Below, one piece after another: positions 18,597 through 26,765 of a stretch of DNA of 64,000 nt (the first letter of the stretch is position 1; each line of letters opens with the position of its first letter). The position numbers were made by a program, and so were the translations under genes. Source of the DNA: an uncultured Flavobacteriaceae bacterium (GTDB lineage: Bacteria; Bacteroidota; Bacteroidia; Flavobacteriales; Flavobacteriaceae). Below the pieces are notes generated by a model. It was given only the letters and a program-made list of their open reading frames with translations, did no database searches and was not told the DNA's origin. The stretch covers positions 62,001-126,000 of the forward strand of contig CANNGA010000006.1 in assembly GCA_947504035.1 (NCBI GenBank), read 5' to 3'.

Positions 18597-20558
18597 TTAC
18601 AGGTGACTTTTCGCAAATGCAATAAAATACCCAACAGATTCGGGGTTACGCATTGCATCTTTATTAATAGAGGTTTCAAGAGGCATCTTAAGCAATATTT
18701 TTTTAATAGGTGCTTCCATTTTTTTACCGCTAATGGTGTACGGAATGTCTGGAACTTCAAAAATAGCGTCAGGGATATGCCTTGGCGAATAATCTGTTTT
18801 TAACTGTTGGTTAATTTGAGTTTTTAGTTGCTCTGTAAGTTCGAAGCCTGTCTTTAATTTAAGAAATAAGGGCATGTAGTGCTTGCCTTTTTCCAATTCT
18901 AAATTTACGATTAAAGCATCTTCTACGGCTTCTATTTTATGTATGGCATTGTAAATTTCACTGGTGCCAATTCTAATGCCATGTCTGTTTAGAGTGGCAT
19001 CAGAACGGCCAAAAATGGTAAGACCGTTGGTTTTAGAATTGATTTTTATGAAGTCACCGTGGCGCCACTTTCCTGGGTATTCTTCAAAATAACTTGAAAG
19101 GTAACGTTTCTTATTAGGGTCATTCCAAAAGTAAATAGGCATCGATGGCATAGGCTGGTCGATTACCATTTCTCCTAAGGCATTTTCAATGGGAGTGCCA
19201 TTTGCATCGTAGGCATATAACGAAACGCCTAAGGCGCGACATTGTATTTCGCCACCATAAACAGGGCTTAAAGGGTTGCCTCCTACAAAGGCAGTACAGA
19301 CATCTGTACCACCTGCCATAGAGCAGAGCCAAACATCAGACTTGATATTTGTATAAACATAAGAAAAGGCTTCTGCTGGTAGTGGTGCACCCGTAGAACT
19401 GATAGATGTTAATGCTGATAAATTGTAGTTTTCTTTAGGTCTAATCTGTTTTTTCATAAGCGCCACCAAATAAGGGGCACTGGTGCCAAAATGCGTGACC
19501 TTTAAATGTTCTGATAGTTCCCACAGGTGATCTGTATTTGGATAGGTAGGCGCGCCATCGTAAAGTACAATAGAAGCTTCCATAAGCAAGGCAGATTGCA
19601 GAAAATTCCACATCATCCAACCTGTAGTTGTATACCAAAAATAGCGTTCTTTAGGGTGTACGTTATTATGAAAGGCCATGTATTTATAATGCTCCAGTAG
19701 TACGCCTCCATGAGAGTGTACTATGGCTTTAGGTAGACCTGTTGTTCCTGAAGAGTACAGTACCCACATAGGATGATTAAAGTCTACAGCTTCAAACTCT
19801 AGTGCAGTCGCAGGTGTTTCTAATATGCTATTGATGTCTGTATAGAATTCCGAAAATTGATCCAGCGCATTAGGATTGAGATAGGGCAAAAGGATAACTT
19901 TTTCTAAAGATGGAATAGCAGCAGTTATTTCTTTTATTGTTTCGGTTTTATCATAAGGTTTGCCATTATAGGTATAACCATCGGTAGCAATAAGGACTTT
20001 GGGTTGTATTTGGGCAAATCGATTTACAACGCTTTCGGTGCCAAAATCTGGTGATGTGCTCGACCAAATGGCGCCTATAGCATTTACCGCTAAAAACGTA
20101 ATGGTAGCTTCGGGAACATTAGGCAAATACGCTACTACGCAATCTCCTTTAGCAATACCAATGGCTTTTAAATACTGTGCCATAGCGGCTACTTTTTGCT
20201 CCAAAGCTTTCCATGTTAGTGTGGAAGAGCTACCGCGTTCATTACTAAAATAAATAGCGACCTCATGAGGGCTAGCCTGTCTAAAAATATGCTCGGCATA
20301 GTTTAGGGTCGCTCCTGTAAACCACGTGGTGTTTGGCATGGCTTTAGAAGAACAAACAGCGCTGTAAGGGCTGTGCGCTTTAATCTTAAAGAAGTGCCAG
20401 AGACTTTCCCAAAAGTCTTGGATGTGAGTGACAGACCATTGCCATAGGGCATCATAATTTTCGAAGTCTAAATTGTATTCCGATTTTAACCAATTGGTAT
20501 AGGTGGTTAAATGACTTTTTTGTTTGAATGAATTTGATCCTTCCCAAAGTGGTTTCAT
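18597..20558 (-). CDS. aacS: Acetoacetate--CoA ligase
   Basis: This enzyme activates acetoacetate to acetoacetyl-CoA with ATP, feeding ketone bodies or leucine/PHB breakdown products into acetyl-CoA metabolism. Its 653 residues match the family length. The N-terminus (MKPLWEGSNSF, then the ACAS_N region with FWESLWHFFKI) and the adenylate-forming signature YSSGTTGLPKAIVHSHGG identify it. A WYTTTGWMMWN stretch typical of acetoacetyl-CoA synthetases is also present, as is the C-terminal ISGKKMEAPIKK with the expected catalytic Lys. It is monocistronic, with a predicted promoter 30 bp upstream. Confidence 0.93.
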   Translation of the reverse strand: MKPLWEGSNSFKQKSHLTTYTNWLKSEYNLDFENYDALWQWSVTHIQDFWESLWHFFKIKAHSPYSAVCSSKAMPNTTWFTGATLNYAEHIFRQASPHEVAIYFSNERGSSSTLTWKALEQKVAAMAQYLKAIGIAKGDCVVAYLPNVPEATITFLAVNAIGAIWSSTSPDFGTESVVNRFAQIQPKVLIATDGYTYNGKPYDKTETIKEITAAIPSLEKVILLPYLNPNALDQFSEFYTDINSILETPATALEFEAVDFNHPMWVLYSSGTTGLPKAIVHSHGGVLLEHYKYMAFHNNVHPKERYFWYTTTGWMMWNFLQSALLMEASIVLYDGAPTYPNTDHLWELSEHLKVTHFGTSAPYLVALMKKQIRPKENYNLSALTSISSTGAPLPAEAFSYVYTNIKSDVWLCSMAGGTDVCTAFVGGNPLSPVYGGEIQCRALGVSLYAYDANGTPIENALGEMVIDQPMPSMPIYFWNDPNKKRYLSSYFEEYPGKWRHGDFIKINSKTNGLTIFGRSDATLNRHGIRIGTSEIYNAIHKIEAVEDALIVNLELEKGKHYMPLFLKLKTGFELTEQLKTQINQQLKTDYSPRHIPDAIFEVPDIPYTISGKKMEAPIKKILLKMPLETSINKDAMRNPESVGYFIAFAKSHL

Positions 20559-20904
20559 AATGCGATATCGTATGTGATGACTGTACCCAAATATACAGAT
20601 TATTATAGTCTCAATGTTAAGCTCTAGGAGGTGTAATAGCGTAGGGCTGTTTAATAGATGGTATACGTTTTCTACTTTCCTGTAGCTTCTTAAATAAAAT
20701 GAGATCTACAATACTTAAAAGGGGGTTTTTGTGATGATTTTTACGTCTATTGCACTCTAAGTGTTAAAAAAAAGTGTATTTCATCGAATTAATATGTTTT
20801 TTATCTATTATTTTGAAAAAAAAGTAGATCTTTACAAAACCAAATCAACCGTATAATAATATAAAGATTTTCCCAAATCTACCATTAACTTAAAACCTAA
20901 AGCT
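20559..20904. other. Intergenic region without recognised gene
   Basis: 346 AT-rich bases between divergent aacS and a small ORF. Apart from the aacS promoter I see no RNA gene or repeat. Confidence 0.5.
20588..20614 (-). promoter_or_regulatory. Predicted aacS promoter
   Basis: On the minus strand: TTG (20612-20614), 16 bases, TATATTTG (20588-20595). The spacer is one base short of the usual range, but the -7 box is perfect. Confidence 0.55.
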
Positions 20905-21027
20905 ATGGCACCAAATCTACCTGAACAACCTACAAAAAGAGACAGTAAATTTAGAGAAACCATAGATGAAAATTTAAGGTTTATTAAAAGTTTATTCTAC
21001 CTTACAAGAAAAGTATTTATGATATAA
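20905..21027 (+). CDS. Small hypothetical protein, 40 residues
   Basis: ATG at 20905 opens a 40-codon frame. The first third is hydrophilic (MAPNLPEQPTKRDSK). The rest is amphipathic and basic, with FRETIDENLRFIKSLFYL and then TRKVFMI, and could lie on a membrane surface. It is not part of any larger gene and is followed 25 bp later by a strong hairpin plus T7 on the same strand, which indicates that this strand is transcribed. No Shine-Dalgarno sequence is visible, which is usual in Bacteroidota. I do not recognise a family and assign no function. Confidence 0.5.
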   Translation: MAPNLPEQPTKRDSKFRETIDENLRFIKSLFYLTRKVFMI

Positions 21028-21052
21028 TCGTATTTGCTTTTTACAAAAAAAG

Positions 21053-21109
21053 AGCTTGTTTCAGACTTTAATAGTTAGGTTATTAATTCTGAAATGGGCT
21101 TATTTTTTT
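21053..21109 (+). terminator. Terminator of the 40-residue ORF, bidirectional
   Basis: AGCTTGTTTCAGA (21053-21065) pairs over 13 positions, three of them G-T, with TCTGAAATGGGCT (21088-21100). T7 follows on the plus strand. On the minus strand the hairpin is followed by CTCTTTTTTT, so it can also end the ABC-transporter transcript whose stop is at 21108. Confidence 0.75.
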
Positions 21110-22790
21110 AAATCCCTTTAGGAATAGCGTTAATGAGTTTTTGTGTATAGGCCTTTTTAGGATGTGCGTAAATGCGATCGGCATCATCAAGCTCCTCTAT
21201 CTTTCCTTTGTTCATTACTAAAAGTTGATCTGCCATATATTTTACAACGGCGAGATCATGAGAAATAAAAATATAGGTAAATCCAAAATCTGTTTTTAGC
21301 GTATTTAGAAGGTTTAATACTTGCGCTTGTACCGAAATGTCTAAAGCAGATACAGATTCGTCACAGACAATAAGTTTTGGCTGTAAGGCTATTGTTCTGG
21401 CAATACCAATACGTTGGCGTTGGCCCCCCGAGAATTCATGAGGATAACGGTTAAAATGGCTTGCTGTGAGGCCTACGCGTTCTAGAATGTCTAGTACTTT
21501 AGCTTTGCGCTCTGTATTAGAATTGTAAAGGCGGTGTACAATCATGGGTTCCATAATGGCTTCACCTACAGGGATTCTAGGATTTAGTGATGCAAACGGA
21601 TCTTGAAAAATAATTTGAATGTCTTTACGAAGTGTTCTTAATGCTGTTCCCGATAGTTTGGTAATGTCTTCACCTTTGTAAATAATGGCGCCAGACGTTG
21701 CTTTATCGAGTTGTAAAATGGCATTGCCTAGTGTTGATTTTCCACAACCTGATTCACCTACAAGACCCAAAGTCTCTCCTTCATATAATTTAAAACTCAC
21801 ATTATCTACTGCTTTAAATGTTTTTGGAGATGAAAACCAACCCGATTTTGATACGTATGTTTTTTCTAGATTAATGATTTCTAGAAGTGGAGGTTTACTG
21901 TAAAGCAGTTCGTGGTGACGTAAACGTTCGTCTTTAGAGATGTGTTCTGTTTTAATGGTATCGTTTAAGGCGTCTTGTATGGTTGGGAGCACTTTTAAAC
22001 GTTCTCCTAGTGCTGGTCTAGAAGCGATTAAAGCCTTTGTGTAATTATGTTTTGGGTGTTTAAATATAGCTTCAATAGGACCTTCTTCTACAACTTTTCC
22101 TTTAAACATAACGAGCGCTCTATCTGCAATTTCAGAAATTAGAGCCAGATCATGCGTGATAAATATAATACTCATCTTGGTCTCTCGCTGTAGTGTTTTA
22201 AGGAGTTTTACAATATCGTTTTGAACGGTAACATCTAAAGCTGTAGTAGGCTCATCTGCGATAAGTATATCTGGTTTGCAGGCTATAGCCATAGCAATCA
22301 TAACACGTTGTTTTTGTCCTCCTGAAATTTCATGAGGATAGGCCTTAAACACACGGGTAACATCTGGTAATTTTACGTTTTCAAACAATGCTAAAACCTC
22401 TGCTTTTGCTTCGGTTTTAGTGACATTTGTATGCTGTTGTAGAATTTCGATGACTTGTTGGCCACAACGCATGGAAGGGTTTAGAGAACTCATAGGTTCT
22501 TGAAAAATCATAGCGATTTTTTTACCTCTTAAGTCTTGGAATGCTTTTGGAGTGTATTTTGTAATGTCTTCATTTGCATAAACAATACGACCAGAAGTAA
22601 TGTTAGAAATTCGCTTTGGAAGTAAACCTAATATGGCTAAAGAGGACACCGATTTTCCCGAACCGGATTCACCTACGATACCTAATATTTCGTCTTGATA
22701 CAGTTTGTAAGAGATGTTATGGATCACATTTTGAGCTCCAAATGCAATGGAAAGGTTGTCTATCGTTAAAATGGGAGGGGTGTCTTGCAT
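21108..22790 (-). CDS. Double ATP-binding subunit of a peptide-type ABC transporter
   Basis: 560 residues contain two fused nucleotide-binding domains, corresponding to DppD and DppF (YejF/GsiA layout). NBD1 (about 1-265) has Walker A GESGSGKS, signature SGGQKQR and Walker B ILIADEPTTALD. NBD2 (about 300-560) has GESGCGKST, SGGQRQR and LIVCDESVSALD. The region between them looks like the oligopeptide C-terminal extension. It would energise uptake or efflux of peptides or similar solutes at the inner membrane. No permease or binding-protein gene is adjacent, so the membrane partners must lie elsewhere. Confidence 0.92.
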   Translation of the reverse strand: MQDTPPILTIDNLSIAFGAQNVIHNISYKLYQDEILGIVGESGSGKSVSSLAILGLLPKRISNITSGRIVYANEDITKYTPKAFQDLRGKKIAMIFQEPMSSLNPSMRCGQQVIEILQQHTNVTKTEAKAEVLALFENVKLPDVTRVFKAYPHEISGGQKQRVMIAMAIACKPDILIADEPTTALDVTVQNDIVKLLKTLQRETKMSIIFITHDLALISEIADRALVMFKGKVVEEGPIEAIFKHPKHNYTKALIASRPALGERLKVLPTIQDALNDTIKTEHISKDERLRHHELLYSKPPLLEIINLEKTYVSKSGWFSSPKTFKAVDNVSFKLYEGETLGLVGESGCGKSTLGNAILQLDKATSGAIIYKGEDITKLSGTALRTLRKDIQIIFQDPFASLNPRIPVGEAIMEPMIVHRLYNSNTERKAKVLDILERVGLTASHFNRYPHEFSGGQRQRIGIARTIALQPKLIVCDESVSALDISVQAQVLNLLNTLKTDFGFTYIFISHDLAVVKYMADQLLVMNKGKIEELDDADRIYAHPKKAYTQKLINAIPKGI

Positions 22791-22807
22791 AACCAGAAGT
22801 TCTATCC

Positions 22808-22815
22808 CAAAGATA
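22808..22815 (-). promoter_or_regulatory. Predicted -7 box of the ABC ATPase gene
   Basis: TATCTTTG on the minus strand, 18 bp upstream of the ATG and only 7 bp downstream of the preceding terminator. A TTG at usual spacing is lacking. Confidence 0.4.
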
Positions 22816-22822
22816 GTAAAAT

Positions 22823-22860
22823 AACAAACTGCTTTGGTGTAAATACCAAAGCAGTTTGTT
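22823..22860 (-). terminator. Terminator of the first ELWxxDGT gene
   Basis: A perfect 16-bp stem (22823-22838 with 22845-22860) and a 6-base loop, followed on the minus strand by ATTTTAC. It lies 38 bp after the stop at 22899. Confidence 0.8.
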
Positions 22861-22898
22861 CAAGTGTCATTAGTGAGTTATACCCGTATTCAACTGTA

Positions 22899-23063
22899 TT
22901 AGCGCTTAATAATCTTAAAACTAGTACCATTATCAAGCTCTAGAATATATAAGCCTTGCGTTAATTGCGCAGTGCTTATTGGCGTGTTGTTTTGAGCAGT
23001 ACCTTTTTGTACAGCAACGCCTAGCATGTTGTATATGGTAAATGGTTCCTTTTGCTTAAGGCC
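22899..23063 (-). repeat. 165-bp sequence shared exactly with the neighbouring paralogue
   Basis: Bases 22899-23063 are identical to 26601-26765, including silent positions, and encode the last 54 residues of the T9SS tail plus the stop. Identity drops to scattered matches further upstream. Confidence 0.85.
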
Positions 23064-26000
23064 GTTCAATTGGATGTAAGATGTTGTTGGGTTAGGACTA
23101 AGCGTAAGTTTTGATGACTCTGCTTGAGTTGTACTTAAAACCCTACCTGCACTTGTTAGCCAAAAACCACCAAAGCCTTGGGTGTCGAAAGAGACTTCCC
23201 AACGGTTATCTGTCGCATTCCAAACGATAGCATTTGCTTCTGGAGTAATGACGGTAGCCTCACCTTCAGGGTATGTGTCTACGGCACCGCTACCATCAGC
23301 ACTTAAGCCTTCTCTAAGTACAATTCTAATGTTGGCTGCATTTGCAACATCTGTAGGTGATGTAGGTATACGTAATGTTTGTAGGGCGTTAAAAGCATCG
23401 AATTCTTCTTGCGTAAAGTATAAGGTAACACCACCTGTAGTGTTAGAGATATCATTTTGTGGTGCAATTTCGTAATGGCGTTTCACAAAGTTTGCTGTAG
23501 GGATTTCATCTCTAAAAACAGTATTCGAATTAGTGGCTACAATAGGTATGTTTCCTGTAGCTTGCGTAGTACTTATCAATTCGTTAAATAAATTACAATG
23601 ACAGGTTTGTGCACTGGGATTGTCTTGTAGTTCACTATTAAATGCCTTGTTTTCTATAGGATGTGCAGTATTGAATTTTGTATTGTTAAGGGTACAGTTG
23701 CCAAGAGCCATAAGTTCTGTGCCATAGTAAAAGTTTGCTTTAGAATTGACATAAGCGGTAAAGTATATTCTGTTATTAACGGCTGTTAAGGAGCTTGGAA
23801 TGTTGTATTCAGAACCTTCGGCAATGTCTATGCGCGTAGTACCTTCTTCTGTCCCATCAGTTTTCCAAATTTCGCTTCCGTTTATGGTGTCGCTTGCAGA
23901 AAAATAAAGTAAGTTATCTATGACTACTAAGTTATTTATGGCTTTGGCTTCAAAACCGTTTATTACGTCTGCTACCATAACAGTACCTTGTTCTGTACCA
24001 TCAGATTTCCAGAGGTCTTCAGTAGTATTGACATCGCTTGCAAGGAAGTATAATTCGTTGTTAAAAACTACGAAATCATCAGGAAGTGCGGTGAGTGCAG
24101 ATCTAGTTCCAAGAGCTATATCTTTTACTAGCGTAGTGCCTTGTTCTGTACCATCAGATTTCCAGAGTTCTCTACCGTTAATACCATCATTAGCACTAAA
24201 AAAAAGGACATTGTTTAGATAGAATAGCTTTGAAGGAAAACTAAAGATTTCGCCAGACCGTACATCTTTTACTAGTGTAGTACCTTGTTCTGTACCATCA
24301 GATTTCCAGAGTTCTCTACCATGTATGCCATCGTTAGCATTAAAGAATAAAGTACCATTAGCATTAGTGATGAACAAAGGGGCACTATTAGAAGAGCCTA
24401 GACCAGGGTACGCGTCTTTTATCATTGTAGTACCTTGTTCTGTACCATCAGATTTCCAAAGCTCAAAACCATGTATACCATCGCTAGCAGCAAAATAAAT
24501 AGAATTATTTAAGACTTCTAAATTGGCAGAGCGATGAGACGCCATTCCTGATTGGTCTCCAGGATTGATATCTTTTACTAGTGTAGTGCCTTGTTCTGTA
24601 CCATCAGATTTCCAGAGTTCATTTCCGTGAATGCCATCGTTAGCAGCAAAATATAAAGCAGTATCTAAAATTAAAAGTTTGTTTTCATTTATAGCGCTAG
24701 AAGCATCGCCTAAAGCGATATCTTTTACGAGTACAGTACCTTGTTCTGTCCCATCACTTTTCCATAATTCTTCTCCAAAAATACCATCATCTGCAATTAA
24801 ATATAATGCATTGTTAAAATTGAATAGTGTTTTTGTTTGGGCAAAAGCTTTAATAATAAACGTTGTATCATCTGTCCCATTAGTTTTCCATAAAGCGTTC
24901 TCCGTGACAAAAAAAGTATCTCCATTTAGGCTTGCAAAGGAATTTACAGTACTATTATTTGTTCCTGTTTTAAACTCTGTATTAATAGCGTTTGTTCCAG
25001 ATGTGGAACCATCACTTAACCATAATTTCTCAAAGGTTTCATTTTTTTCAGAGTTAGATATAAATGCTAGCGATTGACTTGTGCTACTGAAAAGTGCTTC
25101 TTCGCTTATTGAAGATGTATTATTCGAATTTGGATTTATGTTTTTAACAAATAAGCTATTAGTGTCATTGTTTGTTGTTTTCCAGAGCGCTCGGTCGATG
25201 TTATTGTTAGAGTCTTCTATAATGAAAAAAAGCTCATTGTTACCGTATGTTAGGTTTGTGACTGTTTTTGCAGGCATACTGTTATTTAAATCTTCTACTA
25301 GTATGGTACCTTCTGTCGTTCCGTCACTTTTCCATATTTCAGTGTCATCATTAGCTCCAAAGTAAAAATTTGTGGAAGATTTAGAAGTGTTAGAGCTAAA
25401 AGGATTCGCAGCGCTGCTTATATTAATATCTTCTTTAATGGGAACAGTTCCATTTAAAGAACCATCTGTTTTCCAAAGTTGGTTTTTACCATCCTTAAGT
25501 ATTGTAAAAAGGAGAAAGCCATTTAAATTTACAAGATTAAAGTTGTCTCTTCTATCGCTTGAGCTACGTAGCTCAAGATTTGAAAACACATTGGTGCCTT
25601 GTTCTGTGCCATCTGTACTCCAAAGTCTTTTTACATTGTCTTGACCAATAACATCAAAATATAGCATATTATCTAAAGCCACAAGGTAAGTCGTGTTTGT
25701 TGGAGCTATACCTTGAGTGACATCTTTAACTAATGTGGTACCAGACTCAGTACCATCTGTTTTCCATAGTTCTGTACCATGTACACCGTCATCAGCTCTG
25801 AAAAATAACGTGTTATTTATAACTATTGGTTTGGTAGTATTGAAATTCGTAGGGTTAATACCAGAGCTTTCTCCAGGAGGAATGGTTTTTATTAAAATTG
25901 TTCCGTTTTCAGTTCCGTCCGTACGCCATATTTTGGTGCCTGAATCAAATCTAGAAGTTATGAAAAAGATGGAATTATTAAATTTTGTAAAGAAGGTACT

Positions 26001-26399
26001 AGATAAACTATTAGAATCAAATGACTTTATTAAGACCGTACCCTCCTCTGTCCCGTCACTTTTCCATAACTGTGAGCTGTTTGTTATAAAGTACAAGGTA
26101 TTGTCAATATGTGCCATGCTAGAGGGACTGCTTGAGACTCTCCCTGGTATTATGTCTTTTAGCATATAAGTGCCTTGAGGAGTCCCATCGGTTCGCCATA
26201 GTTCTTCTCCAAATGGATCTTCGGCAGCCCTATAATAAAAGATGCCGTTCATTTCTGCTAGATCTGTAGTAAAAAAGCGTGGAAATAATTGGCCTTTAGC
26301 ATCTCGATTAGCGTTTAGATCCTTAACCAAGTAAGGCGTTTGGGCTTTTACAAAATTAAAGCTTAAGTATATAATAAATAATAGTAAATAGTGTTTCAT
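22899..26399 (-). CDS. ELWxxDGT-repeat secreted protein with T9SS sorting tail (paralogue 1)
   Basis: The start is set at the ATG at 26399 (1166 residues), giving a signal peptide MKHYLLLFIIYLSFNFVKAQ; the TTG three codons upstream is unlikely. The body has about 17 repeats of ~45-60 residues centred on ELWKSDGTEQGT-type strings preceded by LYFxANDGIHG, the ELWxxDGT repeat family, probably beta-propeller-like blades. A conserved domain (about residues 900-1080) with CHCN, RHYEIAP and FGGFWLTSAGRVL follows. The C-terminus is a type A T9SS sorting domain (LTLSPNPTTSYIQLNGL through GLYILELDNGTSFKIIKR). The protein is therefore expected to be exported by T9SS and attached to or released from the surface. 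Ligand unknown. Several central repeats are near-identical in DNA. Confidence 0.88.
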   Translation of the reverse strand: MKHYLLLFIIYLSFNFVKAQTPYLVKDLNANRDAKGQLFPRFFTTDLAEMNGIFYYRAAEDPFGEELWRTDGTPQGTYMLKDIIPGRVSSSPSSMAHIDNTLYFITNSSQLWKSDGTEEGTVLIKSFDSNSLSSTFFTKFNNSIFFITSRFDSGTKIWRTDGTENGTILIKTIPPGESSGINPTNFNTTKPIVINNTLFFRADDGVHGTELWKTDGTESGTTLVKDVTQGIAPTNTTYLVALDNMLYFDVIGQDNVKRLWSTDGTEQGTNVFSNLELRSSSDRRDNFNLVNLNGFLLFTILKDGKNQLWKTDGSLNGTVPIKEDINISSAANPFSSNTSKSSTNFYFGANDDTEIWKSDGTTEGTILVEDLNNSMPAKTVTNLTYGNNELFFIIEDSNNNIDRALWKTTNNDTNSLFVKNINPNSNNTSSISEEALFSSTSQSLAFISNSEKNETFEKLWLSDGSTSGTNAINTEFKTGTNNSTVNSFASLNGDTFFVTENALWKTNGTDDTTFIIKAFAQTKTLFNFNNALYLIADDGIFGEELWKSDGTEQGTVLVKDIALGDASSAINENKLLILDTALYFAANDGIHGNELWKSDGTEQGTTLVKDINPGDQSGMASHRSANLEVLNNSIYFAASDGIHGFELWKSDGTEQGTTMIKDAYPGLGSSNSAPLFITNANGTLFFNANDGIHGRELWKSDGTEQGTTLVKDVRSGEIFSFPSKLFYLNNVLFFSANDGINGRELWKSDGTEQGTTLVKDIALGTRSALTALPDDFVVFNNELYFLASDVNTTEDLWKSDGTEQGTVMVADVINGFEAKAINNLVVIDNLLYFSASDTINGSEIWKTDGTEEGTTRIDIAEGSEYNIPSSLTAVNNRIYFTAYVNSKANFYYGTELMALGNCTLNNTKFNTAHPIENKAFNSELQDNPSAQTCHCNLFNELISTTQATGNIPIVATNSNTVFRDEIPTANFVKRHYEIAPQNDISNTTGGVTLYFTQEEFDAFNALQTLRIPTSPTDVANAANIRIVLREGLSADGSGAVDTYPEGEATVITPEANAIVWNATDNRWEVSFDTQGFGGFWLTSAGRVLSTTQAESSKLTLSPNPTTSYIQLNGLKQKEPFTIYNMLGVAVQKGTAQNNTPISTAQLTQGLYILELDNGTSFKIIKR

Positions 26400-26535
26400 A
26401 AATAGCAAAATAGTATTAGGCGATAAATATACTTATAAACAAATACATGAGAATTTTATTCTATAAACTATAGTACTTTATCGATTAACAACGTGAGGTA
26501 TTGTTTTGATATCTCTAAAAAAGGCTTTTTATAAA

Positions 26536-26574
26536 AAAACGAACTGCCTAGTTTTTAGCAGAGCAGTTCGTTTT
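26536..26574 (-). terminator. Terminator of the second ELWxxDGT gene
   Basis: AAAACGAACTGC (26536-26547) pairs over 12 bp with GCAGTTCGTTTT (26563-26574). On the minus strand the stem runs into T7. It lies 27 bp after the stop at 26601. Confidence 0.85.
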
Positions 26575-26600
26575 AGATTTTGTTAATTATTAAATGCGTT

Positions 26601-26765
26601 TTAGCGCTTAATAATCTTAAAACTAGTACCATTATCAAGCTCTAGAATATATAAGCCTTGCGTTAATTGCGCAGTGCTTATTGGCGTGTTGTTTTGAGCA
26701 GTACCTTTTTGTACAGCAACGCCTAGCATGTTGTATATGGTAAATGGTTCCTTTTGCTTAAGGCC
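26601..26765 (-). repeat. Second copy of the 165-bp T9SS-tail sequence
   Basis: Exact match to 22899-23063. The identity begins at the stop codon and ends within the sorting domain. Confidence 0.85.

Noticed and set aside
24100-24700. CRISPR-like regular repeats
   Set aside because: The repeats are in frame within the ELWxxDGT gene, about 150 bp apart, and encode the protein repeat; spacers are also coding.
24631-26169. Long plus-strand frames opposite the ELWxxDGT gene
   Set aside because: They recur because of the repeated coding strand below them; their products are low-complexity (VPCSVPS) without recognisable domain, signal or own promoter.
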